DNA from: JAJYUU01 sp963822955
GTDB lineage: Bacteria > Actinomycetota > Actinomycetes > Streptosporangiales > Streptosporangiaceae
Direction of reading: 5' to 3'
DNA: 64,000 nucleotides
Assembly (NCBI GenBank): GCA_963822955.1
Contig: CAWGJS010000002.1
Coordinates: 1,178,001 to 1,242,000 of the forward strand
In this document: piece after piece, positions 9,447-17,903 of the stretch
Position numbering within the stretch: position 1 is the first letter of the stretch
Layout of the letters: each line of letters begins with the position of its first letter
Translations under genes and position numbers: made by a program
Notes under the pieces: model-generated
What the model was told of the DNA's origin: nothing
Databases searched by the model: none
Seen by the model: the letters and a program-made list of their open reading frames with translations, nothing else

Positions 9447-9988
9447 CCTAGTTACTCAGCGTCACGTGCGTACCCGAGCTGGAAGCTAGCAAAGCCATGA
9501 GGCTTGCAAACGATCAGTAACGAGAAGTCCCAGCCCAGCAGCGGTTTCTAGGCGCGGCGACGGCGGAGGAGCACGCGGCCCAGCAGCGCCGCCCATCGGC
9601 TACTGACGGTAACGGTCGTTGAGCCGCCGGCTAGGGCGATAAGCCTCTATCCACCGCGGTAATGGGAATGATCGTTTGCCGGTCGTGATTCTCGGACGGG
9701 AGTGATGGCGCGCTGGCCGGGGTGTGCTTGTCCGGCTGCTCCGTCTCTTCCGGGTGTCCTGGCAAGTAGCTGGCTGGGGCGGGGCGGCCAGTTGGGGCAT
9801 AGTGCGCTGACCTGGTCCGGGCTGGTCAGGCCACGTCGGCTGGCGGTCCGCAGGCCGCCTCGAACAGGTTCGGCCACTCTGTCCGGCGGTGCCAGCCAGC
9901 GGGCAGGCGCAAGGCGACGTGCCGCGGCCGGGGCGATGCCCGGACCGAGGTGGTGCAGGAATAAGTCAACCGTCCGTGCTGCTTCTTG
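9447..9988. other. Intergenic region, no gene recognised
   Basis: About 540 bases between the transpeptidase gene and the tRNA-Val gene. The open frames here have no recognisable domains and overlap each other on both strands. I see no convincing gene, repeat or structured RNA. Confidence 0.5.
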
Positions 9989-10060
9989 TGGGCGATACTG
10001 GGATCGAACCAGTGACCTCCTCGGTGTGAACGAGGCGCTCTCCCGCTGAGCCAATCGCCC
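9989..10060 (-). tRNA. tRNA-Val (CAC)
   Basis: Cloverleaf on the minus strand: acceptor stem GGGCGAT/ATCGCCC, D arm with GGCTCAGCGGGAGAGC, anticodon stem CCTCG/CGAGG with loop TTCACAC (anticodon CAC), and T arm CTGGTTCGATCCCAG. CCA is not encoded. Confidence 0.95.
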
Positions 10061-10684
10061 TGGCGCTGCAGCAGCCTGGGGTGCCGCAGGGCGATCTCAG
10101 AGTAGCGCATGCCAGGCTTCCGCCGCGCTGCGCCGAGGGACGACGCCGCGCGCCATCACTAGCCCCCCGCGCGCCCTCGTCGCCAGCCATATAACTGCAG
10201 CGGCGATCTCCCGGCGGCGACTTCCGATCTTCGTGTAAAAGCGAGAAAATCAGGAAATAAACATTTCCCGAATTCTGGACCACGCAGAACTTGACGCGCT
10301 CGGGTTCCGAGCTCTTGTACTCTTGCTTGGTGCGCTCCGTTTTTACCTTGAAAGTCCGGTAAATGCTGACTATTACCTCGAACCCGGCGCGCTGACGTGC
10401 GGTAACAGGCCTTCCTGGGGCTCGTGAGACGAAGGTCACAACTGATGCTTGTGACCCACCGGGATGATCCTGCGTCTAAACCGGTGTTTTATTGCGAGAA
10501 GCGTTTGACCAGGTCGTAGATGGTTTGTTGATCGGTGACCGAGGTTACGGGCGCTTCTTTCGCGGAATTAACCCCCCGCGATAACAATTCCGCTGGACAA
10601 GGCGATGTCCTAAGTGATGGGCAACCGCGCACCAATATGTGAAGCCCGGCAATCCGGGACACGACGAGGCAAAGGTCTGACCCG
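10061..10684. other. Long upstream region of ssgB with an inverted repeat
   Basis: About 620 bases, locally AT-richer than the surroundings. A perfect 8-bp inverted repeat with a 16-nt spacer (GCGGAATT 10562-10569, AATTCCGC 10586-10593) lies about 90 bp before the ssgB start and is a candidate regulator site. No protein family is recognisable in any frame. Confidence 0.45.
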
Positions 10685-11107
10685 ATGATGAACAGCAGTG
10701 CGACCGTGTCCGCCGAACTCGGCCTCAGGCTTGTAGTCCCCGAGCATGGATCGGTCCCCCTTGTGGCGAGCCTCTTCTACAGCGCTGATGACCCGTACGC
10801 GATCCGCATGGCGTTCCATGTCGGCACCGATGAGCCCGTCGAGTGGATTTTCGCGCGTGACCTGCTGGCAGTTGGCATGGAAGGTCCGGCTGGCGAAGGC
10901 GACGTTCAGGTCTGGCCCGCCGACGAGCACGGCCACGAACTGCTGAACATTGCTCTCTCCTCTCCGTTCGGCGAGGCTCACTTCGAGGCACCGCGGAGCT
11001 CGACCGCCGCGTTCCTGAGCCGGACCTACGAAGTCATCGCACCGGGTCACGAGACCGACTACGTCGATGTCGACAGTGAGCTTGACGAGCTGCTCTGGCG
11101 CGCATAA
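10685..11107 (+). CDS. ssgB: SsgA-like sporulation and cell-division regulator, SsgB type
   Basis: A 140-residue SALP-family protein. The family pattern is clear: SAELGLRLVVPEHGSVPL at the N-terminus, then DPYAIRMAFH, EPVEWIFARDLL and GEGDVQVWP, and an acidic C-terminus (DVDSELDELLWRA). SsgB recruits FtsZ to sporulation septa in Streptomyces, and orthologues occur only in actinomycetes with complex morphology, so this gene is the best taxonomic marker in the window. The start is one of two adjacent ATGs (10685 or 10688). It has a long private upstream region, and a hairpin follows it. Assignment to SsgB rather than another SALP rests on overall pattern. Confidence 0.87.
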   Translation: MMNSSATVSAELGLRLVVPEHGSVPLVASLFYSADDPYAIRMAFHVGTDEPVEWIFARDLLAVGMEGPAGEGDVQVWPADEHGHELLNIALSSPFGEAHFEAPRSSTAAFLSRTYEVIAPGHETDYVDVDSELDELLWRA

Positions 11108-11120
11108 ACGCCAATCCCGC

Positions 11121-11159
11121 GTGAAGATGGCCATGCCGTGATCGGCATGGCCATTTCAC
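11121..11159. terminator. Bidirectional terminator hairpin
   Basis: A perfect 12-bp stem (11127-11138 with 11143-11154, loop TGAT), extended by GTGAA/TTCAC with one bulged base, between the convergent ssgB (+) and aminotransferase class IV (-) genes. Its right arm touches the stop region of the minus-strand gene. Confidence 0.8.
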
Positions 11160-11980
11160 GGATCGGGCGATTCCGCCGCCCTCATACGGAAGACTTCGGC
11201 AGCCTTTCTGGTGATGGGTCCGGCCACAACGGCAAGCTCGGAACCATTGACACGGCGGATCGGCTGCACGTCCCTGGTTGTCCCGGTCAGGAATGCTTCG
11301 TCAGCATTTGACAATACGTCCAGAGGAAGCGCATCCTCTGCCGCGCCGACCCACTCAAGTACCAGCGCCCTCGTCACCCCTGCCAGGCATCCGCTCGACA
11401 GTGGCGGCGTTATCAGACGGCCCCCGATAACCACGAAGACATTGGAGCCGGTTCCCTCGCATAGATCCCCCGCGGTATTCGCGAAGATCGCCTCGCTGCC
11501 GCCACGCTCGGCGGCGTAACTGAGGGCCCGGACGTTCTCCCCGTACGACGTCGTCTTGAGTCCCGCCAGCGCACCGCGCTCATTGCGAGGCCAGGGCACC
11601 ACCACGACGTCGACGGAGTCGGCGGGTGCCTTCTGCTCCGCGAGCGCGACGATGGCAGTTACGGGGGAATTACCCCGTTCCGAGCCAAGAGGAGCGATTC
11701 CGGCCGTCGCAGTGATGCGCATCCGGGCAAGCCGTACCGTGGGTGACGCCTCGATCACCGCCATCGCGCCCGCCCTGATCTCCTCGAGATCTGGCGGAGG
11801 CAGCCCGAGGCCAGCGGCAGACCGGCCCAGCCTCGCCAGGTGGCGGCTGAGGGCAAAGGGCTGGCCAGCGGCGACTTTCACGGTCTCGAAGACCCCGTCC
11901 CCCACGACGAGCCCATGGTCGAAGACCGAGATCCGCGCATCAGTGTCGGGGAGCAGTTCCCCGTTTATCCAGACAGGCAC
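11156..11980 (-). CDS. Aminotransferase class IV / 4-amino-4-deoxychorismate lyase-like
   Basis: PLP enzyme of fold type IV, about 274 residues, the length of PabC (aminodeoxychorismate lyase, folate pathway). Visible features are the N-terminal WINGELLP and SVFDHGLVVGDGVFET motif, the PLP-binding lysine in GLKTTSYGENVRAL, the EGTGSNVFVV segment and the C-terminal LTGTTRDVQP. The GTG at 11980 (VPVWINGE) matches the family start; longer frames add only unlike sequence. Branched-chain and D-amino-acid aminotransferases share this fold, so the substrate is not certain. Convergent with ssgB. Confidence 0.82.
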   Translation of the reverse strand: MPVWINGELLPDTDARISVFDHGLVVGDGVFETVKVAAGQPFALSRHLARLGRSAAGLGLPPPDLEEIRAGAMAVIEASPTVRLARMRITATAGIAPLGSERGNSPVTAIVALAEQKAPADSVDVVVVPWPRNERGALAGLKTTSYGENVRALSYAAERGGSEAIFANTAGDLCEGTGSNVFVVIGGRLITPPLSSGCLAGVTRALVLEWVGAAEDALPLDVLSNADEAFLTGTTRDVQPIRRVNGSELAVVAGPITRKAAEVFRMRAAESPDP

Positions 11981-12159
11981 AGTCCTGACGCTAGCGCAAC
12001 TGCGCGCTGGAGCACGGCCTCTCTGCGGCGTGGCGGACCATGAGCACGGCCGCGGCGACGCCACTATCCGGGTATGCGAGTTTGCCGCGCCGTCAGGATC
12101 GGCTACAGTTCTGAACGCACACCGGTACGTCCCGCCTTGGCGGGGACGCAGCCGGGGAT

Positions 12160-12232
12160 GCGGACGTGGCTCAGTTGGTAGAGCATCACCTTGCCAAGGT
12201 GAGGGTCGCGGGTTCGAATCCCGTCGTCCGCT
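12160..12232 (+). tRNA. tRNA-Gly (GCC)
   Basis: Acceptor GCGGACG/CGTCCGC, D arm GGCTCAGTTGGTAGAGC, anticodon stem CACCT-type with loop TTGCCAA (anticodon GCC), and T arm CGGGTTCGAATCCCG. First of three closely spaced tRNA genes. Confidence 0.95.
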
Positions 12233-12315
12233 CGGAGGTGCCGGAAGCCGTCTCGCGTGCCGACGGTCCGCTCGGCTCTTCGGTACCGGCCCGGCTCCCT
12301 GGTGGGTCGGCCTGT

Positions 12316-12387
12316 GGCGGAATGGCCGAGTGGTTTAGGCAAGGGCCTGCAAAGCCCTGTACGCGGGTTCGATTCCCGCTTCCGCCT
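12316..12387 (+). tRNA. tRNA-Cys (GCA)
   Basis: Acceptor GGCGGAA/TTCCGCC, anticodon stem AGGGC/GCCCT with loop CTGCAAA (anticodon GCA), and T arm GCGGGTTCGATTCCCGC. It lies 3 bp before the next tRNA. Confidence 0.95.
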
Positions 12388-12390
12388 CGG

Positions 12391-12462
12391 GGGCGGTTAG
12401 CTCAGCGGGAGAGCGCTTCGCTGACACGGAAGAGGTCACTGGTTCAATCCCAGTACCGCCCA
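12391..12462 (+). tRNA. tRNA-Val (GAC), island attachment gene
   Basis: Acceptor GGGCGGT/ACCGCCC, D arm AGCTCAGCGGGAGAGC, anticodon stem CTTCG/GGAAG with loop CTGACAC (anticodon GAC), and T arm CTGGTTCAATCCCAG. The gene is intact. Its sequence from the first base of the anticodon loop to just past the discriminator is duplicated at 62044-62086, marking it as an integration target. Confidence 0.96.
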
Positions 12463-12463
12463 C
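12421..12463 (+). repeat. attL-type core: 43-bp direct repeat in tRNA-Val 3' half
   Basis: A 43-bp segment beginning CTGACACGG and ending ACCGCCCAC, identical in sequence and orientation to 62044-62086. Bases immediately outside differ on both sides. Identity running from anticodon loop to the 3' end is the standard footprint of tRNA-specific tyrosine integrases. Confidence 0.92.
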
Positions 12464-12520
12464 GAAGTTTATGCAGCTCAGCTGCAGTATCTAGAGCACT
12501 GCATGTCGTTGCGCCCGGAA

Positions 12521-12543
12521 CTGCTAGCCATTCTGATAGCCAT
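12521..12543 (+). repeat. 23-bp direct repeat, left copy
   Basis: The sequence beginning CTGCTAGCCATTCTG is identical to 61916-61938. It contains two TAGCCAT units separated by 5 bp. It sits 57 bp inside the left 43-bp repeat. Confidence 0.85.
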
Positions 12544-12721
12544 GCCGGATCTCGGCCTTGAACTCCGCGATAGCGCACGTCGCTTGCTGGGCGTCTTGTT
12601 CCCCATGATTCCCATGATCGGACATACTTCCCGGGGGGCGCTGGTGGATGTCCATCACAGCGGGTGAGGCTCAAGTCCTCGCAGTATCCGCGATTGCCGC
12701 AAAGCGTCTTGCGATTGGTGG

Positions 12722-14047
12722 CTAGCGGACTGAGATGGCGTCCGGGCAGGACTGGCGTACATGCTCCAGGAACTGCGGATAGCTGGTGCTTACTGCGCCG
12801 AAGCCCTCGATAACGGATGTACCCTCCACTGCGAGTGCCATCATCGCGGCGGCCATGGCGATCCGGTGATCGCCGCTGGTCCGAACTCGGGATGGCCCCA
12901 GCTTTGCCCCGCCACGGATGACCATGCCGTCCGGCTGCTGCTCTACTGGCACGCCGAAGCCGGCCAGCATGTCGGCGAGCACCGCGATCCGATCGGACTC
13001 CTTGAACCGCAGTTCCTCGGCACCGCGAATGCGCGTCACCCCTTCTGCCAGCGCTGCGGCCACGGCCAGCGCTGGGATCTCGTCGATGAGTCCGGGAATT
13101 TCCGCCTGCCCGATGTCGGTGCCGACGAGCTCGCTACTGCGGACGCGCACCGTGTGGCTAGCGTCAGGCTGAATCTCGATGTCCAGGTCGGCCCCCATCC
13201 TCCTGAGCGCGCAGATAAAGCCATCTCGCGCTGGTCCCAGATACAGCCGAGGAACGGTGAAGTCGCTGTCCGGCAAAGCCGCCGCCGCCGCGAGCCAGAA
13301 TGCCGCCTGCGAAGGATCGGCAGGTACAGACTCGTCCAGGGATGACAGCCGGGATGGCCTGATCTGCACAGTCGTGCCATCGACAGATACCGGAACGCCT
13401 CGCGCGGCGAGCATTTCCTCCGTGTGCCTGCGGCTCGGCGCCGGCTCGCGAACTGTTGTAGGGCCGTCAGCCGTCAGCCCAGCCAGCAGGATTGCCGACT
13501 TCACCTGGGCCGAGGCAACGGGCGTCGTGTAGTCGATGCCGCGCAGCTGCCCGCCGCGTACGACCAGTGGCGGGTACCAGCCGCTCGATCGTCCGTCCAC
13601 GTGGGCGCCCATCAGCCGGAGGGGCGCCGCGATCCTGTCCATCGGGCGGGTGGCTACGGAGGCGTCGCCCTGCAGGACGGTCAGGAAGGGCAGGCCTGCG
13701 GCAACGCCGGCCAGTAGGCGAATGCAGGTGCCGGAGTTGCCCGCATCGATCACGTGCGAGCTCTCGTGCAAGGCACCCCCGGTGATGCGTATCTCGTCGC
13801 CCGGCCCGCAGCTGACCTCAGCGCCGAGCGCCTTGACAGCCGCAAGCGTGTGGGCCACGTCCGACCCATCGGACAGCCCGCGGATCGTGCTCGTCCCGTC
13901 GGCCATGGCCGCGAGCAGAACGCAGCGATGCGATATCGACTTGTCCCCGGGCATGACCAGGACTCCGCGCAGGACGGCCTTTCCGGCAATACTCAGGGTC
14001 TCGGGTACCGCGGCGGTGCTCGCGGGGCCCGCGCCGCTGGCCGTCAC
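12722..14047 (-). CDS. aroA: 3-phosphoshikimate 1-carboxyvinyltransferase (EPSP synthase) homologue
   Basis: Transfers the enolpyruvyl group of PEP to shikimate 3-phosphate in aromatic amino-acid synthesis. 441 residues, full length. Motifs: MPGDKSISHR (about 32-41), GNSGTCIRLLAG, GDASVATRPMDR, SAQVKSAILLAGL, LRFKESDRI and GDHRIAMA. The GDKSISHR and SAQxK forms resemble Firmicutes/class II enzymes; the housekeeping enzyme of streptomycetes, as I recall it, has a GSKS-type motif instead. This suggests a second or transferred copy. GTG start at 14047 with GAGGAGG at 14054-14060. It is divergent from a GntR regulator and is the first gene of the island. A changed substrate is possible in this setting. 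Confidence 0.88.
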   Translation of the reverse strand: MTASGAGPASTAAVPETLSIAGKAVLRGVLVMPGDKSISHRCVLLAAMADGTSTIRGLSDGSDVAHTLAAVKALGAEVSCGPGDEIRITGGALHESSHVIDAGNSGTCIRLLAGVAAGLPFLTVLQGDASVATRPMDRIAAPLRLMGAHVDGRSSGWYPPLVVRGGQLRGIDYTTPVASAQVKSAILLAGLTADGPTTVREPAPSRRHTEEMLAARGVPVSVDGTTVQIRPSRLSSLDESVPADPSQAAFWLAAAAALPDSDFTVPRLYLGPARDGFICALRRMGADLDIEIQPDASHTVRVRSSELVGTDIGQAEIPGLIDEIPALAVAAALAEGVTRIRGAEELRFKESDRIAVLADMLAGFGVPVEQQPDGMVIRGGAKLGPSRVRTSGDHRIAMAAAMMALAVEGTSVIEGFGAVSTSYPQFLEHVRQSCPDAISVR

Positions 14048-14151
14048 GCGTGGCCTCCTCTGCCGTATTTGATGCTGGCTGGTATTAAAGTCTCATTGTA
14101 AGCAATAGGGCAGACCGATGGGCTGCCCGATTCCGAAGGCAGGATGAGCCC

Positions 14152-14835
14152 ATGGCCAGCTCCGCCCGGTCCGCACCAGGTCCGCTCGAGCCGTTGCAGA
14201 TGCAGAGTACCCCGGCGCTGATCGCCGACCGGCTTCGCTCGCAGATCCTCCAAGGCGCCTTCCCGGCAAATGCCCAGCTGTCGGAGGTGGACCTGGCTCA
14301 GCAGCTCCAGGTGAGCCGCGGACCTATCCGCGAGGCGATGCAGCGACTGATTCAGGAGGGCTTGCTTCGGGCCGAGCGCAATCGCGGAGTGTTCGTCGTA
14401 GAGCTCGGCCAGGATGATGCGCGTGACGTCTACCTGGCTCGCGGAGCTATTGAGCGAACGGCGGCCGGGATCGTGACGAAGCAGCCGCCCGAGGTCGTCC
14501 TGCTCGAGCTGCAGGAGATCGTGGACAGGCTTGCCGCCTCGATCGGCGGGGCCTGGACGGACACGATCGCCCACGACCTGGCATTCCATCAGACACTCGT
14601 GGAGGCCGCAGGCAGCCCGCGCCTCAGCCGGATGTTCCGGACACTCATTGCCGAGACTCAGCTCTGCCTGACCAGGCTTGAGCCGTTCTACAACGGCGGG
14701 TCGGATGTTGTCGTTGAGCATCAGGCCATCCTGGACGCCGTGCGGTCCGGTAATGCGCGCGCCGTAGACCGGCTAGTCCGGCTGCACATGGACGCCTCGG
14801 CGGCACGCCTGTCAGTGCCGACGCCAGTTCCGTAG
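14152..14835 (+). CDS. GntR-family transcriptional regulator, FadR/FCD type
   Basis: 227 residues. An N-terminal winged helix (about 20-85; ADRLRSQILQG, then LAQQLQVSRGPIREAMQRL) is followed by an all-helical FCD ligand-binding domain with a metal-ligand-like pattern (HDLAFHQTLVEAAG, then VVEHQAIL and a late LVRLHMD). FCD regulators usually bind small carboxylates. The gene lies between the divergent aroA and the downstream aminotransferase/enolase operon and is the obvious candidate local regulator. ATTGTA boxes at 14095-14100, 14948-14953 and 14956-14961 could be half-sites, though this is weak. Confidence 0.9.
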   Translation: MASSARSAPGPLEPLQMQSTPALIADRLRSQILQGAFPANAQLSEVDLAQQLQVSRGPIREAMQRLIQEGLLRAERNRGVFVVELGQDDARDVYLARGAIERTAAGIVTKQPPEVVLLELQEIVDRLAASIGGAWTDTIAHDLAFHQTLVEAAGSPRLSRMFRTLIAETQLCLTRLEPFYNGGSDVVVEHQAILDAVRSGNARAVDRLVRLHMDASAARLSVPTPVP

Positions 14836-14947
14836 CCGGCGCCTCTGCCGACGTCGCGGCGGCAGGCCGGCCCCTCGCGCCGCATCTCAGAGATGGCCTG
14901 GCCCGCCCGGCGACGACGGGCAATCACCATTTCATGTAGTGGATATG

Positions 14948-14961
14948 ATTGTAGGATTGTA
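14948..14961 (+). promoter_or_regulatory. Tandem ATTGTA boxes before the aminotransferase gene
   Basis: Two ATTGTA hexamers spaced 8 bp apart (14948-14953, 14956-14961), with a third at 14095-14100 in the aroA/gntR divergent region. The second overlaps the upstream ATG at 14961, one reason to prefer the ATG at 15000 as the coding start. A possible binding site of the adjacent GntR protein; short motifs like this can occur by chance. Confidence 0.3.
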
Positions 14962-14999
14962 TGCGCTACGGTTGTGAGCATGACGGAGCGTGCGGGCGC

Positions 15000-16373
15000 A
15001 TGACCGGAAGACGAGCGGCTGACGGGCCCGACCCGGCTCGCGTCACGCAGCTGCTCGCCATTGAGCGCGAGCGTTTCGCGGCATCCCACCCCAGGGCACT
15101 GGAGTTTCGTGATCGTGCCGAGCAGAAGATGCTCTACGGGGTCCCGATGAACTGGATGACCCGCTGGGCAAGCCCGGCGCCGATTGTGGTGGCCAGCGCA
15201 CGCGGGGCAGAGGTCGAGGACACTGACGGCAACCAGTACGTCGACTTGTGCCTCGGCGACACCGGTGCCATGGCGGGCCATTCGCCTGGTCCGGTAGCCG
15301 AGGCGGTCGCGCTCCAGATGGGCCGCGGGGCGACGCTTATGCTGCCTACCGAGGACTCAGCCTGGGTCGCCGAGGAGATGTCGCGGCGCTTCGGGATGGC
15401 CCGATGGCAGTTCTGCCTCACAGCTACCGATGCGAACCGTTTCGTCCTGCGGCTGGCGCGGCAGATCACGGGGCGCGGGCTGATCGTCGTGCATAACTGG
15501 TGCTACCACGGCTCAGTGGATGAGACCCTGGCAACCCTCGACGAATCGGGGGCAGTCACAGCGCGCCTCGGCTCCGTAGGACCCGCACTTGATGTATCGC
15601 AGACGACTCGCGTGGTCGAGATTAACGACCTCGGCGCACTGCAGCTGGCCCTGGCCGACCGGCGCGTGGCCTGCGTGCTGGTCGAGCCTGCCCTGACCAA
15701 CATCGGCATCGTGCTCCCGGATCCGGGCTACCACAGTGAACTCCGCCGTATCACTCGTGAGACTGGCACGCTGCTGGTCATCGACGAGACGCATACGATC
15801 TGCGCCGGGCCGGGCGGCTATACCGGTCGAGAGGGTCTTGAGCCAGATTTCCTGACCATTGGCAAGACGATCGGCGGCGGGGTGCCGGTCGCGGCCTACG
15901 GGATGAGTGCCGCCGTGGGCTCGTCGGTGATCGGGAGTACTTTCTGGCACGAGGCCGACGTCGGCGGAGTCGGCGGAACCCTGGCCGGTAACGCGCTGTC
16001 CATGGCCGCATCCCGCGCGACTCTGGGGCACGTGCTTACCGATGCGGCCTTCGAACGGATGGAGGCTCTGGCCATCCGGTTCACTGAGGGTGTCACCTCG
16101 GTGATCGCCGAGCGGGGACTCCCCTGGCACGTGACCCGGCTGGGCTGCCGGGCTGAGTACCTGTTCAGTCCGCAGCCGCCCCGGAACGGCGGCGAGGCAG
16201 CCCGCGCGGGCGATGCTGATCTCGACGACCTGCTGCATCTGGCGATGCTGAACCGCGGCGTGCTGCTGACCCCGTTCCACAACATGGCGCTGATGTCGCC
16301 GGCGACGACCGCGGCGCAGATCGATATCCACACCGCCGCTTTCACGCAGATTGCGGACGAGCTCTTCAGCTGA
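15000..16373 (+). CDS. Class III aminotransferase, glutamate-1-semialdehyde aminomutase-like
   Basis: PLP fold type I enzyme of about 457 residues. It shows the family pattern EVEDTDGNQYVDLCLGDTGAM near the N-terminus, the aspartate of LLVIDETHTI and the PLP lysine in TIGKTIGGGVPVAAYG. It is closer to the GSA-aminomutase / aspartate-aminotransferase-family branch than to the second class III enzyme at 20995, so the two are unlikely to be redundant. Housekeeping HemL is improbable given the setting in a catabolic-looking cluster. An ATG at 14961 would add 13 residues but overlaps a possible operator. 165 bp after the GntR gene; substrate unknown. Confidence 0.85.
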   Translation: MTGRRAADGPDPARVTQLLAIERERFAASHPRALEFRDRAEQKMLYGVPMNWMTRWASPAPIVVASARGAEVEDTDGNQYVDLCLGDTGAMAGHSPGPVAEAVALQMGRGATLMLPTEDSAWVAEEMSRRFGMARWQFCLTATDANRFVLRLARQITGRGLIVVHNWCYHGSVDETLATLDESGAVTARLGSVGPALDVSQTTRVVEINDLGALQLALADRRVACVLVEPALTNIGIVLPDPGYHSELRRITRETGTLLVIDETHTICAGPGGYTGREGLEPDFLTIGKTIGGGVPVAAYGMSAAVGSSVIGSTFWHEADVGGVGGTLAGNALSMAASRATLGHVLTDAAFERMEALAIRFTEGVTSVIAERGLPWHVTRLGCRAEYLFSPQPPRNGGEAARAGDADLDDLLHLAMLNRGVLLTPFHNMALMSPATTAAQIDIHTAAFTQIADELFS

Positions 16374-16527
16374 GGACGGCCGCGTGAGCCGCCATGTCGG
16401 GCCCTTTCCCCGGGTGCCGGTAGTTGGCACCTGCCTGCGCCCAGCACGGCAGCAGGATGAATCCGGTGCCGACGGCTCGGGCCTGCCCGGAGCTGAGTCC
16501 GCCTCACAAGACTCCTATTATCTGATA

Positions 16528-16550
16528 GTTGACAACCTATCCGCAGGTTG
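16528..16550 (+). promoter_or_regulatory. Overlapping palindromes in the enolase-operon promoter region
   Basis: GTTGACAAC (16528-16536) is a 9-bp palindrome, and CAACCT 16533-16538 pairs with AGGTTG 16545-16550. They lie 60-80 bp before the enolase start in the 236-bp gap after the aminotransferase gene. TTGACA at 16529-16534 could serve as a -35 element, so this looks like a regulated promoter. The binding protein is not known. Confidence 0.45.
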
Positions 16551-16609
16551 TTGACATTCCTGCGAAACAAGCAATACGTTCGCGTTGGCAGGCGAAGAGA
16601 AGGAGAACA

Positions 16610-17893
16610 ATGCGGCGCGCCGGGTCACGCAGAATCCACCAGGTTCATGCCCGCGAGGTGCTGGACTGCCGCGGCCTTCCCACAGTTCAGGCCGATGTCA
16701 TCCTCGAAGACGGGTCACTCGGCCGGGCTGACGTGCCGGCCTGCTGCTCGACCGGGGCCCACGAGGCCCGGGAGATCCGCGACGGCGGCTCCCGGTACGG
16801 CGGATTCGGGGTTCGCCGGGCAGTCGCCAACGTGACCGACGTCCTCGGGCCAGGCGTCATCGGCCAGCCGGCCGACTGCCAGCGGGAGCTCGACCAGCTC
16901 CTAGTCCGGCTCGACGGGACGGCGGACAAGTCCGCGCTCGGCGCGAACGCGATACTCGGCGTATCGCTGGCAGCCGCTCGCGCGGCAGCGGCGTCGGCGG
17001 GCCTGCCGCTGTACCGGTACCTCTCGTCGGACGGCTACGTGCTGCCGGTGCCGCTGGTGAACCTCATCAACGGCGGCCGGCACGCGGCGGGACAGCTGGA
17101 GTTCCAGGAGTTCATCGTCATCCCGACCGGCGCGGCGTCGTTCGGCGAGGCGCTGGCGGAGAGTTCCGAGGTCAACCTGGCGCTCGGGAGCGTACTGGAA
17201 GAGCGGTACGGGCGCGGCGCCCTCGTGCTGGGGGACGAAGGCGGCTACGTGCCGCCGGTCTCAGACCCGCGTGAGGCGCTGGAACTGCTGCATCTCGGCG
17301 TGCAGAGAGCCGGCTACGAGGGACGCTTCCAGTACGGGCTCGACTGCGCGGCCACGCATTTCCACGATGCCGAGGACGGTTCCTACCAGGTGGCCGCTAA
17401 GCGGCTCAGCCGCGACGATCTGCTGGAGCTCTACCTCGAGCTTGTGCGGGACCTGGGTGTCGTCACGATCGAGGACCCATTCGCCGAGGATGACTTCGAG
17501 AGCTTCGCGCTGCTGACCGCGCAGTCAGGCATCCAGATCGTGGGCGACGACCTCTTCGTCACGAACACAGGCCGACTGCGGCGCGGCATCGAGCAGGGCG
17601 CCGCGAACGCGCTGCTCTGGAAGGTCAACCAGATCGGCACCCTGTCCGAGGCACGGGACGCGGCGGCACTGGCCACCAGCCACGGCTACGGAGTCTGCGT
17701 TTCCGAGCGCTCTGGTGAAACCGAAGACGCCATCATCGCTGACCTTGCCGTCGCGCTGAACGCCGGCCAGATCAAAACCGGCGCGCCGGTCCGGGGCGAG
17801 CGAACGTCGAAGTACAACCGGCTGCTGCAGATCGAGGAGGAACTCGGCAGCTCGGCTTCTTACCCCGGCAGCCGCTTCCCCAGGACTGCCTGA
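16610..17893 (+). CDS. Divergent enolase (phosphopyruvate hydratase) paralogue
   Basis: 427 residues, full enolase length. Metal ligands are kept (Asp in GLDCAA, Glu in IEDPF, Asp in GDDLF), as are the general acid/base residues (Glu in GDEGG, Lys in WKVNQIG), the phosphate-binding R-S of the RSGETED loop, and Lys in GQIKTG. Unusual features: the mobile loop reads CCSTGAHE rather than GASTGxHE, ILDSRGNPT is VLDCRGLPT, and the histidine before RSGETED is replaced by Glu (VSERSGE). It is probably a 2-phosphoglycerate dehydratase or a relative acting on a similar acid, rather than the glycolytic enzyme. AGGAG lies 4 nt before the ATG at 16610. First gene of a coupled operon. Confidence 0.85.
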   Translation: MRRAGSRRIHQVHAREVLDCRGLPTVQADVILEDGSLGRADVPACCSTGAHEAREIRDGGSRYGGFGVRRAVANVTDVLGPGVIGQPADCQRELDQLLVRLDGTADKSALGANAILGVSLAAARAAAASAGLPLYRYLSSDGYVLPVPLVNLINGGRHAAGQLEFQEFIVIPTGAASFGEALAESSEVNLALGSVLEERYGRGALVLGDEGGYVPPVSDPREALELLHLGVQRAGYEGRFQYGLDCAATHFHDAEDGSYQVAAKRLSRDDLLELYLELVRDLGVVTIEDPFAEDDFESFALLTAQSGIQIVGDDLFVTNTGRLRRGIEQGAANALLWKVNQIGTLSEARDAAALATSHGYGVCVSERSGETEDAIIADLAVALNAGQIKTGAPVRGERTSKYNRLLQIEEELGSSASYPGSRFPRTA

Positions 17894-17903
17894 GCGGCTC
17901 ACC

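Noticed and set aside
10685..11107. Toxin-antitoxin or phage-related identity for the small gene after the tRNA-Val(CAC)
   Set aside because: Its sequence blocks match the SsgA-like family throughout, so a sporulation role is far more likely.
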